DNA of 64,000 nt from Amycolatopsis orientalis DSM 40040 = KCTC 9412 (GTDB lineage: Bacteria > Actinomycetota > Actinomycetes > Mycobacteriales > Pseudonocardiaceae), in assembly GCF_000478275.1 (NCBI RefSeq), contig NZ_ASJB01000089.1:1-64000 (forward strand), written 5' to 3'. Every line of letters starts with the position of its first letter. Position 1 is the first letter of the stretch. Of the stretch, positions 16,653 to 25,236 are shown in pieces. The notes beneath the pieces are model-generated. The model saw only the letters and a list, made by a program, of their open reading frames with translations, did not search any database and was not told where the DNA came from. The position numbers were made by a program, and so were the translations under genes.

Positions 16653-16708
16653 CCGATGGAGAGTAACTCCCCTTACGTTCGGTCTCGACGACCCCTGGGA
16701 GGAGAACG

Positions 16709-17665
16709 ATGCACGCGATGGTGGTCCGCCGGTTCGGCGGCCCGGAAGTCCTGGAATCCCTCGAGATCCCGGTGCCCGCACCGGGAACCGGGCAGGTACG
16801 GGTGAAGGTGGCCGCGGCCGGGGTCAACCCGGTCGATGCCGCGACCCGCTCGGGTTTCCTGACCGAGGCGGGGATCATCCCGCCGCGGGAGGCGGTCGGG
16901 ATCGGCTGGGACGTGGCCGGGACGGTCGACGCGATCGGCGACGGCGTCTCCGGGTTCGCCGCGGGTGACGCCGTGATCGGCCTGCGGGACCGGCCGGCGA
17001 CCGCACTCGGCACCTACGCCGAGTACGTCGTGCTCGACGTGGACGCGATCGCCCGCGCCCCGCGGACGGTGTCCCTCGTGGAGGCCGCGACCCTGCCGCT
17101 GAACGGCCTGACCGCCCTCCAGGCGCTCGATCTGGTCGCTCTCCCACCGGGAGCGACGGTCCTGGTGACCGGAGCCGCGGGTGCGGTCGGCGGATACGCG
17201 GTCACCTTGGCCAAGGCCCGCGGTCATCGCGTGGTGGCTGTCGCCGGTTCCGCCGACGAGGCGCTGGTCCGCGGCTTCGGCGCGGAGGTTTTCGTACCCC
17301 GTGGCGACTTCCTGGCCGACCGCGTGCGCGCCGAAGTCCCCGGCGGGGTGGATGCCGCCCTCGACACGGCACTGCTCGGCCTCGAAGCCCTGGACGCCGT
17401 GAAGGGCGGTGGGCGGTTCGTGGTCTTCGCGGCCGGTGCGGCGCCGATTCCCTTGCGCGGCATCAGGGTCGAGCACGTCTGGATCCGCGCCGACGGCGCC
17501 GCGCTGGGCGAACTGGCGGCACTGGTCGACAGCGGCGTGCTCGCCCTCCGGGTCGCGGAGACCTTGCCGCTGGACGACGCGGTGAAGGCACACGAACGAC
17601 TGGCGGAGGGCGGACTCCGCGGACGGCTGGTACTGACGATCGGTGCCGACGAAAGCATAAGTTGA
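16709..17665 (+). CDS. Zinc-independent quinone oxidoreductase (MDR family)
   Basis: A 318-residue medium-chain dehydrogenase/reductase. The GroES-like N-terminal part (AAAGVNPVDAATRSG) is followed by a Rossmann domain with VTGAAGAVGGYAV near residue 152, which binds NADPH. The zinc-ligand Cys/His residues of alcohol dehydrogenases are missing, as in quinone oxidoreductases. It probably reduces quinones or reactive carbonyls. GGGAGG precedes the ATG by a normal distance. Its stop overlaps the -35 region of the next gene. Confidence 0.87.
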   Translation: MHAMVVRRFGGPEVLESLEIPVPAPGTGQVRVKVAAAGVNPVDAATRSGFLTEAGIIPPREAVGIGWDVAGTVDAIGDGVSGFAAGDAVIGLRDRPATALGTYAEYVVLDVDAIARAPRTVSLVEAATLPLNGLTALQALDLVALPPGATVLVTGAAGAVGGYAVTLAKARGHRVVAVAGSADEALVRGFGAEVFVPRGDFLADRVRAEVPGGVDAALDTALLGLEALDAVKGGGRFVVFAAGAAPIPLRGIRVEHVWIRADGAALGELAALVDSGVLALRVAETLPLDDAVKAHERLAEGGLRGRLVLTIGADESIS

Positions 17666-17666
17666 C

Positions 17667-17678
17667 GCTTAATTAAGC
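17667..17678. promoter_or_regulatory. Palindromic operator before the SRPBCC gene
   Basis: GCTTAATTAAGC, a perfect 12-base palindrome, unusually A+T-rich for the region, placed between TTGACG (17662-17667) and the -10 box. A repressor here would block the SRPBCC gene; no regulator gene is coupled to it. Confidence 0.55.
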
Positions 17679-17685
17679 CTGTGGT

Positions 17686-17691
17686 TATCTT
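17686..17691 (+). promoter_or_regulatory. -10 box of the SRPBCC gene (leaderless)
   Basis: TATCTT, six bases before the ATG at 17698, with TTGACG upstream at 17662 and no Shine-Dalgarno. Confidence 0.6.
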
Positions 17692-17697
17692 CACATT

Positions 17698-18150
17698 ATG
17701 GACAAGAACGAAACCCGGCTCGAACTCCGGCGCGAGTTTCCGGGACCGGTCGAAGACGTCTGGTCGGCACTCACCGACTCGGAACGCACGGCCCGCTGGC
17801 TCGGCACATGGACGGGCGAAACAGGGGTCGGCAACACGATCATGCTGCTGATGACCGCGGAGGAAGGCGCCGAACCGGCGCCCGCCGTCATCCGCGAATG
17901 CGATCCGCCGAAACGGCTGGCCATCGACCTGGCCACTCCCGGCGAGCCGATCTGGCACGTGGAGCTGACGCTGACCCCGCAAGGCTCGGGAACGGTGCTC
18001 GACTTCGTGCACCGGATGCCCGAACCCGAGTGGGACACCTCGGACATCGCCAAGGGCTGGCACTTCTATCTCGACCGGCTCGGCGCTTCCCTCGCCGGCG
18101 AGCCGGTGCCCGGGTGGGACACCTACACGCCACCCACCTTGGAGGCATGA
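17698..18150 (+). CDS. SRPBCC/AHSA1 domain protein
   Basis: A 150-residue START-like domain. The N-terminus (LELRREFPGPVEDVWSALTDSERTARWLG) is the standard AHSA1 opening: a beta strand, the VWxALTD helix, and the Trp-Leu turn. The domain forms a hydrophobic pocket and in actinobacteria is commonly paired with ArsR repressors; an ArsR gene lies 1.1 kb away but on the other strand. Ligand unknown. The ATG is leaderless by position. Confidence 0.83.
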   Translation: MDKNETRLELRREFPGPVEDVWSALTDSERTARWLGTWTGETGVGNTIMLLMTAEEGAEPAPAVIRECDPPKRLAIDLATPGEPIWHVELTLTPQGSGTVLDFVHRMPEPEWDTSDIAKGWHFYLDRLGASLAGEPVPGWDTYTPPTLEA

Positions 18151-18201
18151 ACGATCGAGTATCGCCGGTCACCGGCGTACGGGCAGGCCCGGCGGACACC
18201 G

Positions 18202-18238
18202 CGAGGGCGGTGCTCCACGCGCTCGAGCACCGCCCTCG
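18202..18238. terminator. Bidirectional terminator hairpin
   Basis: Perfect 14-base arms (CGAGGGCGGTGCTC and its complement, 18225-18238) with a nine-base loop lie between the convergent SRPBCC and LLM genes. No U-tract follows on either side. Confidence 0.65.
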
Positions 18239-18262
18239 GTCACCGAGATCGTGGTCCGTCCG

Positions 18263-19141
18263 TCAGCGGGCGGCCGCGGTCCGGGACAGCAGCGCCTCGG
18301 CCAGCAGCCGCCACTGCGGCATGGCCGATTCCCCGGGTGCGACCCCGATGACCTGGACCCCGACGTGGTCGGCGCCGGCGTCGAGATGTCCGTGCAGTTT
18401 CGCCGTGATCGCGTCGAGGTCGCCCCAGAACACGAGGTCGTCGACGAGCCGGTCGCTGCCGCGGCCGCCGTCGATGTCGGCTTCGGTGTAGCCGAGGCGG
18501 AGGAACTTGGCGACGTTGTACTCCGACGTGAGGTACACGTGCAGGTGCTCACGGGCGATCTCGCGCGCCCTGCCCGGGTCCGTTTCGAACAGCACCGCGT
18601 GCTCGACGCCCAGGAATGCCTTGTCCCCCAGCACTTCCCTCGCCTTGGCGGTATGCGACACGGGCACGTGATAGGTGTGCGCCCCCTCGGAACGGTCCCG
18701 GGCCAGTCCGAGCATCTTCGGCCCGTACGCGGCCAGCAGCCGCCGCATCGGCGCGGCGGGCACCGGGTTGGCGTTGGTGACCTCGTCGAGTTCGTCGAGG
18801 TACTCGTTCATCGCCTCCAGTGGCTTGACCCCGGGACGCGCGCCGCCGAAGCCGAGTCCCAGGACGTGCCTGCCCGGGTAGGCGTCGGCCAGCAGCAGAG
18901 CCGCCCCATGGGTCCAGCGCGCCCCGCGGGCTCCGATCCGCGCGATCCCGTTGACCACGGAGATCCGTTCGGTGGACGCGAGCAGGAATCCGGCGTGGGT
19001 CAGCGCCTCGCGGCCGTCCCGTTCCGGGATCCAGATCGCGGGCCAGCCGAGTTCCTCCAGTTCCCGCACCGAATCCCGCAGCATGCTCGCCGGCTGCTCT
19101 TCGAAGTCGAACGTCCAGATCCCGAAACGCCCCAGTTCCAT
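18263..19141 (-). CDS. LLM-class F420-dependent oxidoreductase
   Basis: A 292-residue TIM-barrel protein of the luciferase-like monooxygenase class. It starts MELGRFGIWTFDF after a good GGAGAG. WPAIWIPERDGREAL and GLGFGGARPG are typical F420-binding positions, and the C-terminal GADHVGVQVI segment matches the actinobacterial F420 subgroup. The substrate is unknown. A palindrome in its promoter (19167-19196) and the ArsR gene just upstream suggest ArsR control. Confidence 0.85.
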   Translation of the reverse strand: MELGRFGIWTFDFEEQPASMLRDSVRELEELGWPAIWIPERDGREALTHAGFLLASTERISVVNGIARIGARGARWTHGAALLLADAYPGRHVLGLGFGGARPGVKPLEAMNEYLDELDEVTNANPVPAAPMRRLLAAYGPKMLGLARDRSEGAHTYHVPVSHTAKAREVLGDKAFLGVEHAVLFETDPGRAREIAREHLHVYLTSEYNVAKFLRLGYTEADIDGGRGSDRLVDDLVFWGDLDAITAKLHGHLDAGADHVGVQVIGVAPGESAMPQWRLLAEALLSRTAAAR

Positions 19142-19166
19142 CTGTCTCTCCTCAGGTCGAGTCTTA

Positions 19167-19196
19167 CATATCGAAGTATCGCAGATTCTCGATATG
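19167..19196. promoter_or_regulatory. ArsR-type operator before the LLM gene
   Basis: CATATCGA (19167-19174) and TCGATATG (19189-19196) form a perfect eight-base inverted repeat with a 14-base spacer, between the ArsR gene's end and the LLM start. Such A/T-rich ATATCGA half-sites are typical of ArsR/SmtB operators. Confidence 0.6.
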
Positions 19197-19212
19197 TTAT
19201 TCCCGCCGAGGT

Positions 19213-19554
19213 TCAGATCGACCGTCCCAGCAGGTCGACGAGCTGGGCGATCCGCTGTTCGTCGCGCCGGTAGTGCGTCCACTTCCCCACTCGCGTGGAC
19301 CGGACGAGCCCGGCACGCTGGAGCAACGCCATGTACGCCGACACCGTCGACTGCGCGAGCCCCAGCTTCTCCTGAAGATGACTCACGCAGACCCCGACCT
19401 CGTTCTGGTCGGCGATCGCCTTCTCCGGCGGGAAGTGCCGGTCCGGTTCGCGTAACCAGCCGAGCACCTGGAGCCGGACGGGATTGGCGAGCGCCTTGAA
19501 CACCTCGACCAGGTGATCGGCGGCGTCCGGGGCGGGGTCTGCGTGTGCGGTCAT
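19213..19554 (-). CDS. ArsR/SmtB-family repressor
   Basis: A compact 113-residue regulator consisting only of the winged helix: FKALANPVRLQVLGWL, then LGLAQSTVSAYMALLQRAGLVRSTRVGKWTHYR. One Cys (VGVCVSHL) lies just before the recognition helix, near the metal or thiol site of some relatives, but no CxC metal site is seen. It probably represses the downstream LLM gene through the palindrome at 19167-19196. Its own -10 may be TAGGCT, nine bases before the ATG. Confidence 0.87.
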   Translation of the reverse strand: MTAHADPAPDAADHLVEVFKALANPVRLQVLGWLREPDRHFPPEKAIADQNEVGVCVSHLQEKLGLAQSTVSAYMALLQRAGLVRSTRVGKWTHYRRDEQRIAQLVDLLGRSI

Positions 19555-19566
19555 GGTTCTTCGAGC

Positions 19567-20469
19567 CTAGCCAACTGAGACGACGATGACCCGGCGTCCG
19601 CGTGTGTGACCGGCCTGGCTGTCGATCTGGGCCTGCGCGGCCTCGGCGAGGGTGTACGACTTCTCGACCGGGATGTGGAGCCTGCCCCGCGCGATGAGAT
19701 CGGCGGCCTCGGTGAGGGCGTCCGGCATGCTCCCGGCGACCCCGGAAAACCGGACGCCGAGGTCCGGCGCGCCGAGGTCGGCGATGGAGATCACCTTCCG
19801 CGGATCCCCGGTCAGCTCGACGAGTTCGGGGATCACGCCCGCGCCCGCCAGATCGAGGGCCGCGTCGACTTTGCCGAGCTCGCGCACCCGTCCGACCCAG
19901 CCGTCGCCGTACGTCGTGGCGAGGGCGCCCAGACCCCGCAGATAGTCCTGGTTCGCGGCACCGGCCGTGCCGATCACCGTGATGCCGCGGTCGCGGGCGA
20001 TCTGCAGCACCGCCGAGCCGACCCCGCCGGACGCGCCGCTCACCAGCAACGTCTGCCCGGACTCCACCCCGACCTCACGGAGGACGCGCAACGCGGTCTC
20101 CACCACGGACGGATACCCGGCCGCCTCCTCGAACGTCAGCCCCTCGGGCATCCGGGCCCAGGCCCACAGCACGGCGAACTCGGCATAGGTACTCGCACCT
20201 TCGCCGAACACGGCATCGCCGACCTTCACCCCTTCGACGCCTTCCCCGACCTCGTCCACCACCCCGGCCGCGTCCTGCCCGACCCCGAAGGGCAACTCGA
20301 CCGGATGGGCTCCCAGAACCTGGCCTTCACGGAGCCGCCAGTCGACGGGATTCACCCCCGCCGCCCGCACCGCGACGCGCACCTCACCGGGGCCCGCATG
20401 GGGCTCCTCGGCGTCCTCGAACCGCAGGACCTCCGGACCTCCGAACTCGGCGAAACTCACTCTCTTCAT
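19567..20469 (-). CDS. NADP-dependent quinone oxidoreductase-like protein (MDR family)
   Basis: A 300-residue zinc-less MDR protein, distant paralogue of the one at 16709-17665. GroES-like part with RAAGVNPVDWRLREGQ, then a Rossmann motif (VSGASGGVGSAVLQIA) near residue 142. The start MKRVSFAEFG is chosen because a -10 box (TATGGT) ends seven bases upstream and no Shine-Dalgarno exists. It is divergent from a TetR gene, with the operator between them, so it is probably the TetR target. Substrate unknown. Confidence 0.86.
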   Translation of the reverse strand: MKRVSFAEFGGPEVLRFEDAEEPHAGPGEVRVAVRAAGVNPVDWRLREGQVLGAHPVELPFGVGQDAAGVVDEVGEGVEGVKVGDAVFGEGASTYAEFAVLWAWARMPEGLTFEEAAGYPSVVETALRVLREVGVESGQTLLVSGASGGVGSAVLQIARDRGITVIGTAGAANQDYLRGLGALATTYGDGWVGRVRELGKVDAALDLAGAGVIPELVELTGDPRKVISIADLGAPDLGVRFSGVAGSMPDALTEAADLIARGRLHIPVEKSYTLAEAAQAQIDSQAGHTRGRRVIVVSVG

Positions 20470-20476
20470 GCGACCG

Positions 20477-20482
20477 ACCATA
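20477..20482 (-). promoter_or_regulatory. -10 box of the TetR-controlled oxidoreductase (leaderless)
   Basis: TATGGT, seven bases upstream of the ATG at 20469; the TetR palindrome starts two bases further upstream. Confidence 0.55.
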
Positions 20483-20483
20483 G

Positions 20484-20498
20484 CACTAACCGTTAGTG
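20484..20498. promoter_or_regulatory. TetR operator
   Basis: CACTAAC-C-GTTAGTG, a perfect 15-base palindrome in the 70-base divergent region between the oxidoreductase and tetR-like genes. Binding would block the oxidoreductase -10/-35 spacer and lie upstream of the regulator's own promoter. Confidence 0.75.
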
Positions 20499-20527
20499 TT
20501 TTGAAACAGCTATGGTTTCGCATCTGA

Positions 20528-20533
20528 TAGTGT
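20528..20533 (+). promoter_or_regulatory. -10 box of the TetR gene
   Basis: TAGTGT, six bases before the ATG at 20540. The six intervening bases are CAGGAG, so a ribosome-binding site and a leaderless start are both possible. Confidence 0.45.
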
Positions 20534-20539
20534 CAGGAG

Positions 20540-21127
20540 ATGACAGAGCCACTGGGGCGCCGTGAACGGAAGAAGGCCGCGACGCGCCGGAAGATCGCCG
20601 AAACCGCGCTGCGGCTCTTCCTCGAACGCGGGTACGACGAAGTGGGCATCCGTGACGTGGCGGCCGAGGCCGACGTCGCCGTCACCACGCTCTTCTCCCA
20701 CTTCGCCTCCAAAGAGGCCCTGGTGTTCGAGCTGGACGGCGAGTTCCAGCACGGCCTCACCCAGGCGGTCACCGACCGGGCGCCGGACGAGCCGCTCATC
20801 TCCGCGCTGCGCCGCGAGATCCAGGCTCAGGTGCGGCATTGCGCGGCGGACGAAGCCGCGCCGGTCTGGCGCATGATCGACGGGTCACCCGCGCTGCGGG
20901 AGTACGAAGAGCTGATGAGGCTCCGCCACGCGAAGGCTCTGGCGGCGGCCATCGCCGCCGATCTCGACGCGCCAGGAACCACGACGGCCTGCCGGACGAT
21001 CGCGCGGTTCGTGGTCGACGCCCATTCGCTGGCCCGCGAGTCGGCCGATCCGGACGCCGCGGTGGACGAGATCTTCCGGATGATCGAAGCGGCCTGGGAG
21101 GTCCACCGCCCGCAATCGGTGTCCTGA
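20540..21127 (+). CDS. TetR-family repressor
   Basis: A 195-residue regulator. The TetR helix-turn-helix is clear (TRRKIAETALRLFLERGYDEVGIRDVAAEADVAV, split here by description; residues about 13-47), with VTTLFSHFASKEALVF as the recognition helix and following turn. The C-terminal helical part should bind an inducer. The palindrome at 20484-20498 in the divergent promoter is its likely site. Confidence 0.9.
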   Translation: MTEPLGRRERKKAATRRKIAETALRLFLERGYDEVGIRDVAAEADVAVTTLFSHFASKEALVFELDGEFQHGLTQAVTDRAPDEPLISALRREIQAQVRHCAADEAAPVWRMIDGSPALREYEELMRLRHAKALAAAIAADLDAPGTTTACRTIARFVVDAHSLARESADPDAAVDEIFRMIEAAWEVHRPQSVS

Positions 21128-21134
21128 GCGCCGC

Positions 21135-22172
21135 TCAGGACAGCCGTGCGGCCCTGCCCTTCGCACCACTCGCCCAGCACGCGCCGCGGGCGCAGTCGAC
21201 CGAGTCGAGCGAGCCGGTGTCGAAGGACTTCCAATGCCGTCCGCCGTCCGGGCTCAGGTCGCTCCCGCCGGGTCCGACCGCGATGACCGTGTTCCCCAGC
21301 CACGCCAGGCCGGAGCGGTAGCCGACGGGAGCCTCCGGTGGCGTCCGCCAGGTGCGGCCCTTGTCCGCGCTGAGCGCGACCGCGGGGCCGGGCGCGTTCG
21401 GTGCGGCGTAGTCACCGCCGATGGCCACGCCGTGCCGCGGATCCCGGAAGGTCACCGAGAAGACCCCGGCCGAGGCGCCACTGGGCAACGGTGTGTCGGC
21501 GGCCGCCCAGGTCTTCCCTCCGTCGCCGGAGTGCAGGACGCGCGCACGGGCCCCGCCGCCGGTGGCGATCCAGGCGTCGTGCGAGCCCGCGGTGGTCAGG
21601 CACTGGCCACTGGCGGCGAAGCCGAACTCGCCGTCCAGCGCGGGGACCATGCCCTCGGCGGGCACCGGTTGCCACGTGCGGCCGCCGTCCGAAGTGGACT
21701 GCAGCCGGAACTTGCCTTCGACCGGGTCGCTCATCGCGAGGCCGCGCCGGTGGTCGAAGAACGCGACGCAGTCGTAGAAGGCGGCCGGGTCGCTGTTCTG
21801 AAAGGACAGTCGCCAGCTCAGGCCGCCGTCGTCGGTGCGGTAGATCCGGGACGCGTCGCCGGGCCCGATGGACAGGGCGACGGCGTGATCGGCGTCGAAG
21901 GCCTCGATGTCACGGAAGTCGAGCGCCGCCGTGCCGGGCGGGGCGACGGGTTTCCAGCTGCGGCCGCGGTCGGTGGTGCGCAGGATGGTGCCCCTGCTGC
22001 CGCTGACCCACGCGGTACGGGAGTCGACCGCCGACAGCCCGCGCAACTGCGCGTCCGTACCGGTCGGGGTCTCCGTCCAGGCCGGAGCGGGACACTCCGG
22101 CGCCGCGTGCGCGACCCCGGTGAACGCCAGCGGGACGACCGCCCCCAGCAGGACCAGCAACGCACGACGCAT
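21135..22172 (-). CDS. Secreted YCF48/BNR-repeat beta-propeller protein
   Basis: A 345-residue protein with a Sec signal peptide (MRRALLVLLGAVVPLAF, cleavage after AHA about residue 23). At least five repeats of the T-D-x-G-x-x-W type follow (TTDRGRSWKPV, TDDGGLSWRL, TSDGGRTWQPV, SGDGGKTWAAA, SADKGRTWRTP), the sialidase/BNR and YCF48 signature of a beta-propeller. It acts outside the cell; no catalytic sialidase triad is obvious. GAGGAGAGG precedes the start. It ends the inserted block next to pafA. Confidence 0.83.
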   Translation of the reverse strand: MRRALLVLLGAVVPLAFTGVAHAAPECPAPAWTETPTGTDAQLRGLSAVDSRTAWVSGSRGTILRTTDRGRSWKPVAPPGTAALDFRDIEAFDADHAVALSIGPGDASRIYRTDDGGLSWRLSFQNSDPAAFYDCVAFFDHRRGLAMSDPVEGKFRLQSTSDGGRTWQPVPAEGMVPALDGEFGFAASGQCLTTAGSHDAWIATGGGARARVLHSGDGGKTWAAADTPLPSGASAGVFSVTFRDPRHGVAIGGDYAAPNAPGPAVALSADKGRTWRTPPEAPVGYRSGLAWLGNTVIAVGPGGSDLSPDGGRHWKSFDTGSLDSVDCARGACWASGAKGRAARLS

Positions 22173-22193
22173 CGGCGTACCTCTCCTCGAAGA

Positions 22194-22246
22194 TCCGTGA
22201 AGGCCACCCTAGAGGGCTCAGCGCCCTCCAAGATGGCCTTCACGGA
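22194..22246. terminator. Family B hairpin at the pafA 3' end
   Basis: TCCGTGAAGGCCA (22194-22206) pairs with TGGCCTTCACGGA (22234-22246), and inside lies a second stem GAGGGC/GCCCTC (22212-22228). It begins after the pafA stop and probably ends pafA transcription. Confidence 0.65.
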
Positions 22247-22251
22247 GTAAT

Positions 22252-23610
22252 TCAGAGCGAGGAGATGAGCCTTTCGACGCGTTCGTCCACCGAACGGAAC
22301 GGGTCCTTGCACAGCACGGTCCGCTGCGCCTGGTCGTTCAGCTTGAGGTGCACCCAGTCCACGGTGAAGTCGCGCCCGGCGGCCTGCGCGGCGGCGATGA
22401 AGTCACCGCGCAGCTTCGCCCGCGTGGTCTGCGGCGGGGTGTCCTTGGCCAGCTCGATCTCGCCGTCGTCGGTGACCCGGCGGACCAGACCCTTGCGCTG
22501 CAGCAGGTCGAAGATGCCGCGGCCGCGCCGGATGTCGTGGTAGGCCAGGTCGAGCTGCGCGATCCGCGGGCTCGACAGGTCGAGGTCGTGCTTGTTGCGG
22601 TAGCGCTCGACCAGCCGGTGCTTGATCGCCCAGTCGATCTCGGTGTCGATCTTGCTGAAGTCCTGCTGCTCGACCGCCTCCAGCGCCCGGCCCCACAGCT
22701 CGACGACCCGCTCGGACTGCGGCGACGACCCGGTCTCCTTGACGTGCTGGACGGCACGGGCGTGGTACTCCCGCTGGATGTCCAGCGCGGACGCCTCACG
22801 GCCGCCGGCGAGCCGCACCTGGCGGCGGCCGGTGAGGTCGTGGCTGATCTCGCGGATCGCCCTTATCGGGTTGTCGAGGGTGAAGTCGCGGAACTGGACG
22901 CCGGCCTCGATCATCTCCAGCACCAGATGCGCCGACCCGACCTTCAGCATCGTGGTCGGTTCGGCCATGTTCGAGTCACCGACGATCACGTGCAGGCGCC
23001 GGTAACGCTCGGCGTCGGCGTGCGGCTCGTCGCGGGTGTTGATGATCGGCCGGGACCGCGTGGTCGCGCTGGAGACGCCTTCCCAGATGTGTTCCGCACG
23101 CTGGGACAGGCAGTACACCGCGCCGCGCGGCGTCTGCAGCACCTTGCCGGCGCCGCAGATCAGCTGCCGCGTCACCAGGAACGGCAGCAGCACGTCGGCG
23201 ATCCGGGAGAACTCCCCGGCACGGGTCACCAGGTAGTTCTCGTGACAGCCGTAGGAGTTGCCCGCCGAGTCGGTGTTGTTCTTGAACAGGAAGATGTCGC
23301 CGCCGATGCCCTCGTCCGCCAGCCGACGCTCGGCGTCGACCAGCAGGTCCTCGAGGATCCGCTCCCCCGCCTTGTCGTGCGTGACGAGCTGGACGAGGTC
23401 GTCGCATTCGGCCGTGGCGTATTCCGGGTGGGAGCCCACGTCGAGATAGAGCCGGGAGCCGTTCGACAGGAAGACGTTCGACGAACGTCCCCAGGACACG
23501 ACACGCCGAAACAGGTAACGCGCCACTTCATCCGGGGAGAGCCTGCGTTGCCCGTGAAAGGTGCACGTGACCCCGAATTCGGTCTCGATGCCAAAGATCC
23601 GCCGCTGCAT
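22252..23610 (-). CDS. pafA: Pup-protein ligase PafA
   Basis: A 452-residue ligase, the same length as the mycobacterial enzyme. It starts [20 protein letters not shown], whose GIETEFG strand holds the metal-binding Glu. Conserved segments include [34 protein letters not shown] and [13 protein letters not shown]. It activates the C-terminal Glu of Pup with ATP and joins it to lysines of target proteins. The ATG follows TACTCT by six bases. In M. tuberculosis it heads pafABC; here pafBC lies 6 kb away. Confidence 0.96.
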   Translation of the reverse strand: MQRRIFGIETEFGVTCTFHGQRRLSPDEVARYLFRRVVSWGRSSNVFLSNGSRLYLDVGSHPEYATAECDDLVQLVTHDKAGERILEDLLVDAERRLADEGIGGDIFLFKNNTDSAGNSYGCHENYLVTRAGEFSRIADVLLPFLVTRQLICGAGKVLQTPRGAVYCLSQRAEHIWEGVSSATTRSRPIINTRDEPHADAERYRRLHVIVGDSNMAEPTTMLKVGSAHLVLEMIEAGVQFRDFTLDNPIRAIREISHDLTGRRQVRLAGGREASALDIQREYHARAVQHVKETGSSPQSERVVELWGRALEAVEQQDFSKIDTEIDWAIKHRLVERYRNKHDLDLSSPRIAQLDLAYHDIRRGRGIFDLLQRKGLVRRVTDDGEIELAKDTPPQTTRAKLRGDFIAAAQAAGRDFTVDWVHLKLNDQAQRTVLCKDPFRSVDERVERLISSL

Positions 23611-23616
23611 CCCACC

Positions 23617-23622
23617 AGAGTA
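23617..23622 (-). promoter_or_regulatory. -10 box of pafA (leaderless)
   Basis: TACTCT, six bases upstream of the ATG at 23610. The intervening GGTGGG could also serve weakly as a ribosome-binding site. Confidence 0.5.
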
Positions 23623-23757
23623 GGCGGTGAGACCCCGCTGAAGGTGCGCCGTTCGGGCGGCGACACGCGGTCGGTACGTTGCGTTCGGTGAAAGGTGTGC
23701 GGAAAGTCCCGATCGGGTATCACGCACATGTCGGCCCGACCCGGAAGCGGTGGAACC

Positions 23758-25236
23758 GTGTTAAAGCAGCTCAAGCGCCCTTTCCGCAAGGTCGGGCGGA
23801 CCGACCGGCGCCTGATGGCCCGGAGTGCGGCCCTCCCGAGGACGCGGGCCGACGACGTGATCACGGCATTGTCGAAAAGTGCGGACAAATCCAAACTCTG
23901 GTGGTGTGTCGCCGTACTGCTCGCGACGAAGAAGGGCCCGACCCGGCGGGGCGCGCTCCGCGGTGTCGCCGCCATCGCCGGTGCGAGCGCCGCAGCGAAC
24001 CTGGTCGGCAAGCCGCTGTTCCCCCGCCGCCGTCCCGCGGCCGAGGAGGTGCCGATGCACCGGCGCCTGGTCCGGCGCCCGACCTCCTCCTCGTTCCCGT
24101 CCGGGCACTCCGCGTCCGCGGCCGCCTTCGTCACGGCCGTCGCGATGGAATCCCCCAAAACCGGCGCCGCCCTGGTACCGCTGGCCGCCGCCGTGGCCTA
24201 CTCCCGGATCCACACCGGCGTGCACTGGCCCAGTGACGTCGGCGTGGGGATCGGCATCGGCGTCGGCGCGGGCCTGCTCACCCGGCACTGGTGGCCGCTG
24301 AACCCCGATGTCCCCGGCCGCACCGCGCACACCGCCGAAGCCCCCGAAATGCGCGACGGCGAGGACATGCTGGTCCTGGTCAACCCACACTCCGGCATCG
24401 ACGGCCGCGACCCGACCGAGGACGTCCGGTTCGCCTGGCCCAAGGCCACCCTGCTGTACCCGGACCCCAAACAGGACCTGCGCGCCCAGCTCTGCGACGA
24501 GATCGCCGCCCGCGACAACACCGTGCGCGCGCTCGGCGTCGCGGGTGGCGACGGGACGGTCGCCGCGGTGGCCGCCGTCGCGGCCGACCACGACCTGCCG
24601 CTCGCGCTCATCCCGGCCGGCACGCTCAACCACTTCGCACGCGACGTCGGCATGCGCTCGATGCCCGACGCCGACGCCGCCACCGAGGCGGGCAACGCCG
24701 TCGGCGTCGACCTCGGCGAAGTCGAGATCAACGACGACGATGACCACCGCTACTTCGTCAACACCGCCAGTCTCGGCGGGTACCCGGAGATGGTGCGGAT
24801 ACGGGAAAGGCTGCAGAAGCGGCACCCCAAGTGGCCGTCCGCGGCGATCGCGCTCGCCCGCACGCTCCGGCGCGCGAAGCCGCTGGAGGTGACCCTCAAC
24901 GGCAAGGAGGCCAGCATCTGGCTGCTGTTCGTCGGCAACGGCACCTACGCGCCGAAGGGGTTCGCGCCTTCGCACCGCCCGGCACTCGACACCGGCCTGC
25001 TCGACGTCCGGTACCTGCGCGCCGACCTGCCGTACTCGCGGGCACGGTTCATCCTGGCCACGCTCACGAACAGCCTCAACGCCAGCCACGTCTACCAGGA
25101 GCTCGACGTCCCGGAACTGCACGTCCGGCTGCTCAACGGCAACCGCCGCGTCGCCACCGACGGCGAGGTCGGCCCGCTCGGCAAGGACTTCCGCTTCCGG
25201 TCGCGGCCCAGCGCGCTCACCATTTACCGGCTCTAG
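23758..25236 (+). CDS. PAP2 phosphatase-diacylglycerol kinase fusion
   Basis: About 492 residues, two enzyme domains in one chain. The N-terminal PAP2 phosphatase has all three motifs: [20 protein letters not shown] and [12 protein letters not shown]. The C-terminal DAGK domain has [14 protein letters not shown] and [16 protein letters not shown]. It should dephosphorylate and rephosphorylate lipids at the membrane; the paired activities suggest undecaprenyl or phosphatidate turnover. The GTG at 23758 follows GGTGG by four bases; ATG 23728 is the alternative. The stop interlocks with the next gene by CTAG. Confidence 0.85.
   Translation: MLKQLKRPFRKVGRTDRRLMARSAALPRTRADDVITALSKSADKSKLWWCVAVLLATKKGPTRRGALRGVAAIAGASAAANLVGKPLFPRRRPAAEEVPMHRRLVRRPTSSSFPSGHSASAAAFVTAVAMESPKTGAALVPLAAAVAYSRIHTGVHWPSDVGVGIGIGVGAGLLTRHWWPLNPDVPGRTAHTAEAPEMRDGEDMLVLVNPHSGIDGRDPTEDVRFAWPKATLLYPDPKQDLRAQLCDEIAARDNTVRALGVAGGDGTVAAVAAVAADHDLPLALIPAGTLNHFARDVGMRSMPDADAATEAGNAVGVDLGEVEINDDDDHRYFVNTASLGGYPEMVRIRERLQKRHPKWPSAAIALARTLRRAKPLEVTLNGKEASIWLLFVGNGTYAPKGFAPSHRPALDTGLLDVRYLRADLPYSRARFILATLTNSLNASHVYQELDVPELHVRLLNGNRRVATDGEVGPLGKDFRFRSRPSALTIYRL

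Noticed and set aside
15202-16968. Long plus-strand open frame opposite pafB and pafC
   Set aside because: It is the complement of two genes with clear WYL domains, and it has no recognisable content of its own.
22348-23691. Plus-strand open frame opposite pafA
   Set aside because: PafA is almost identical in length and motifs to the known ligase; the opposite frame is an artefact.
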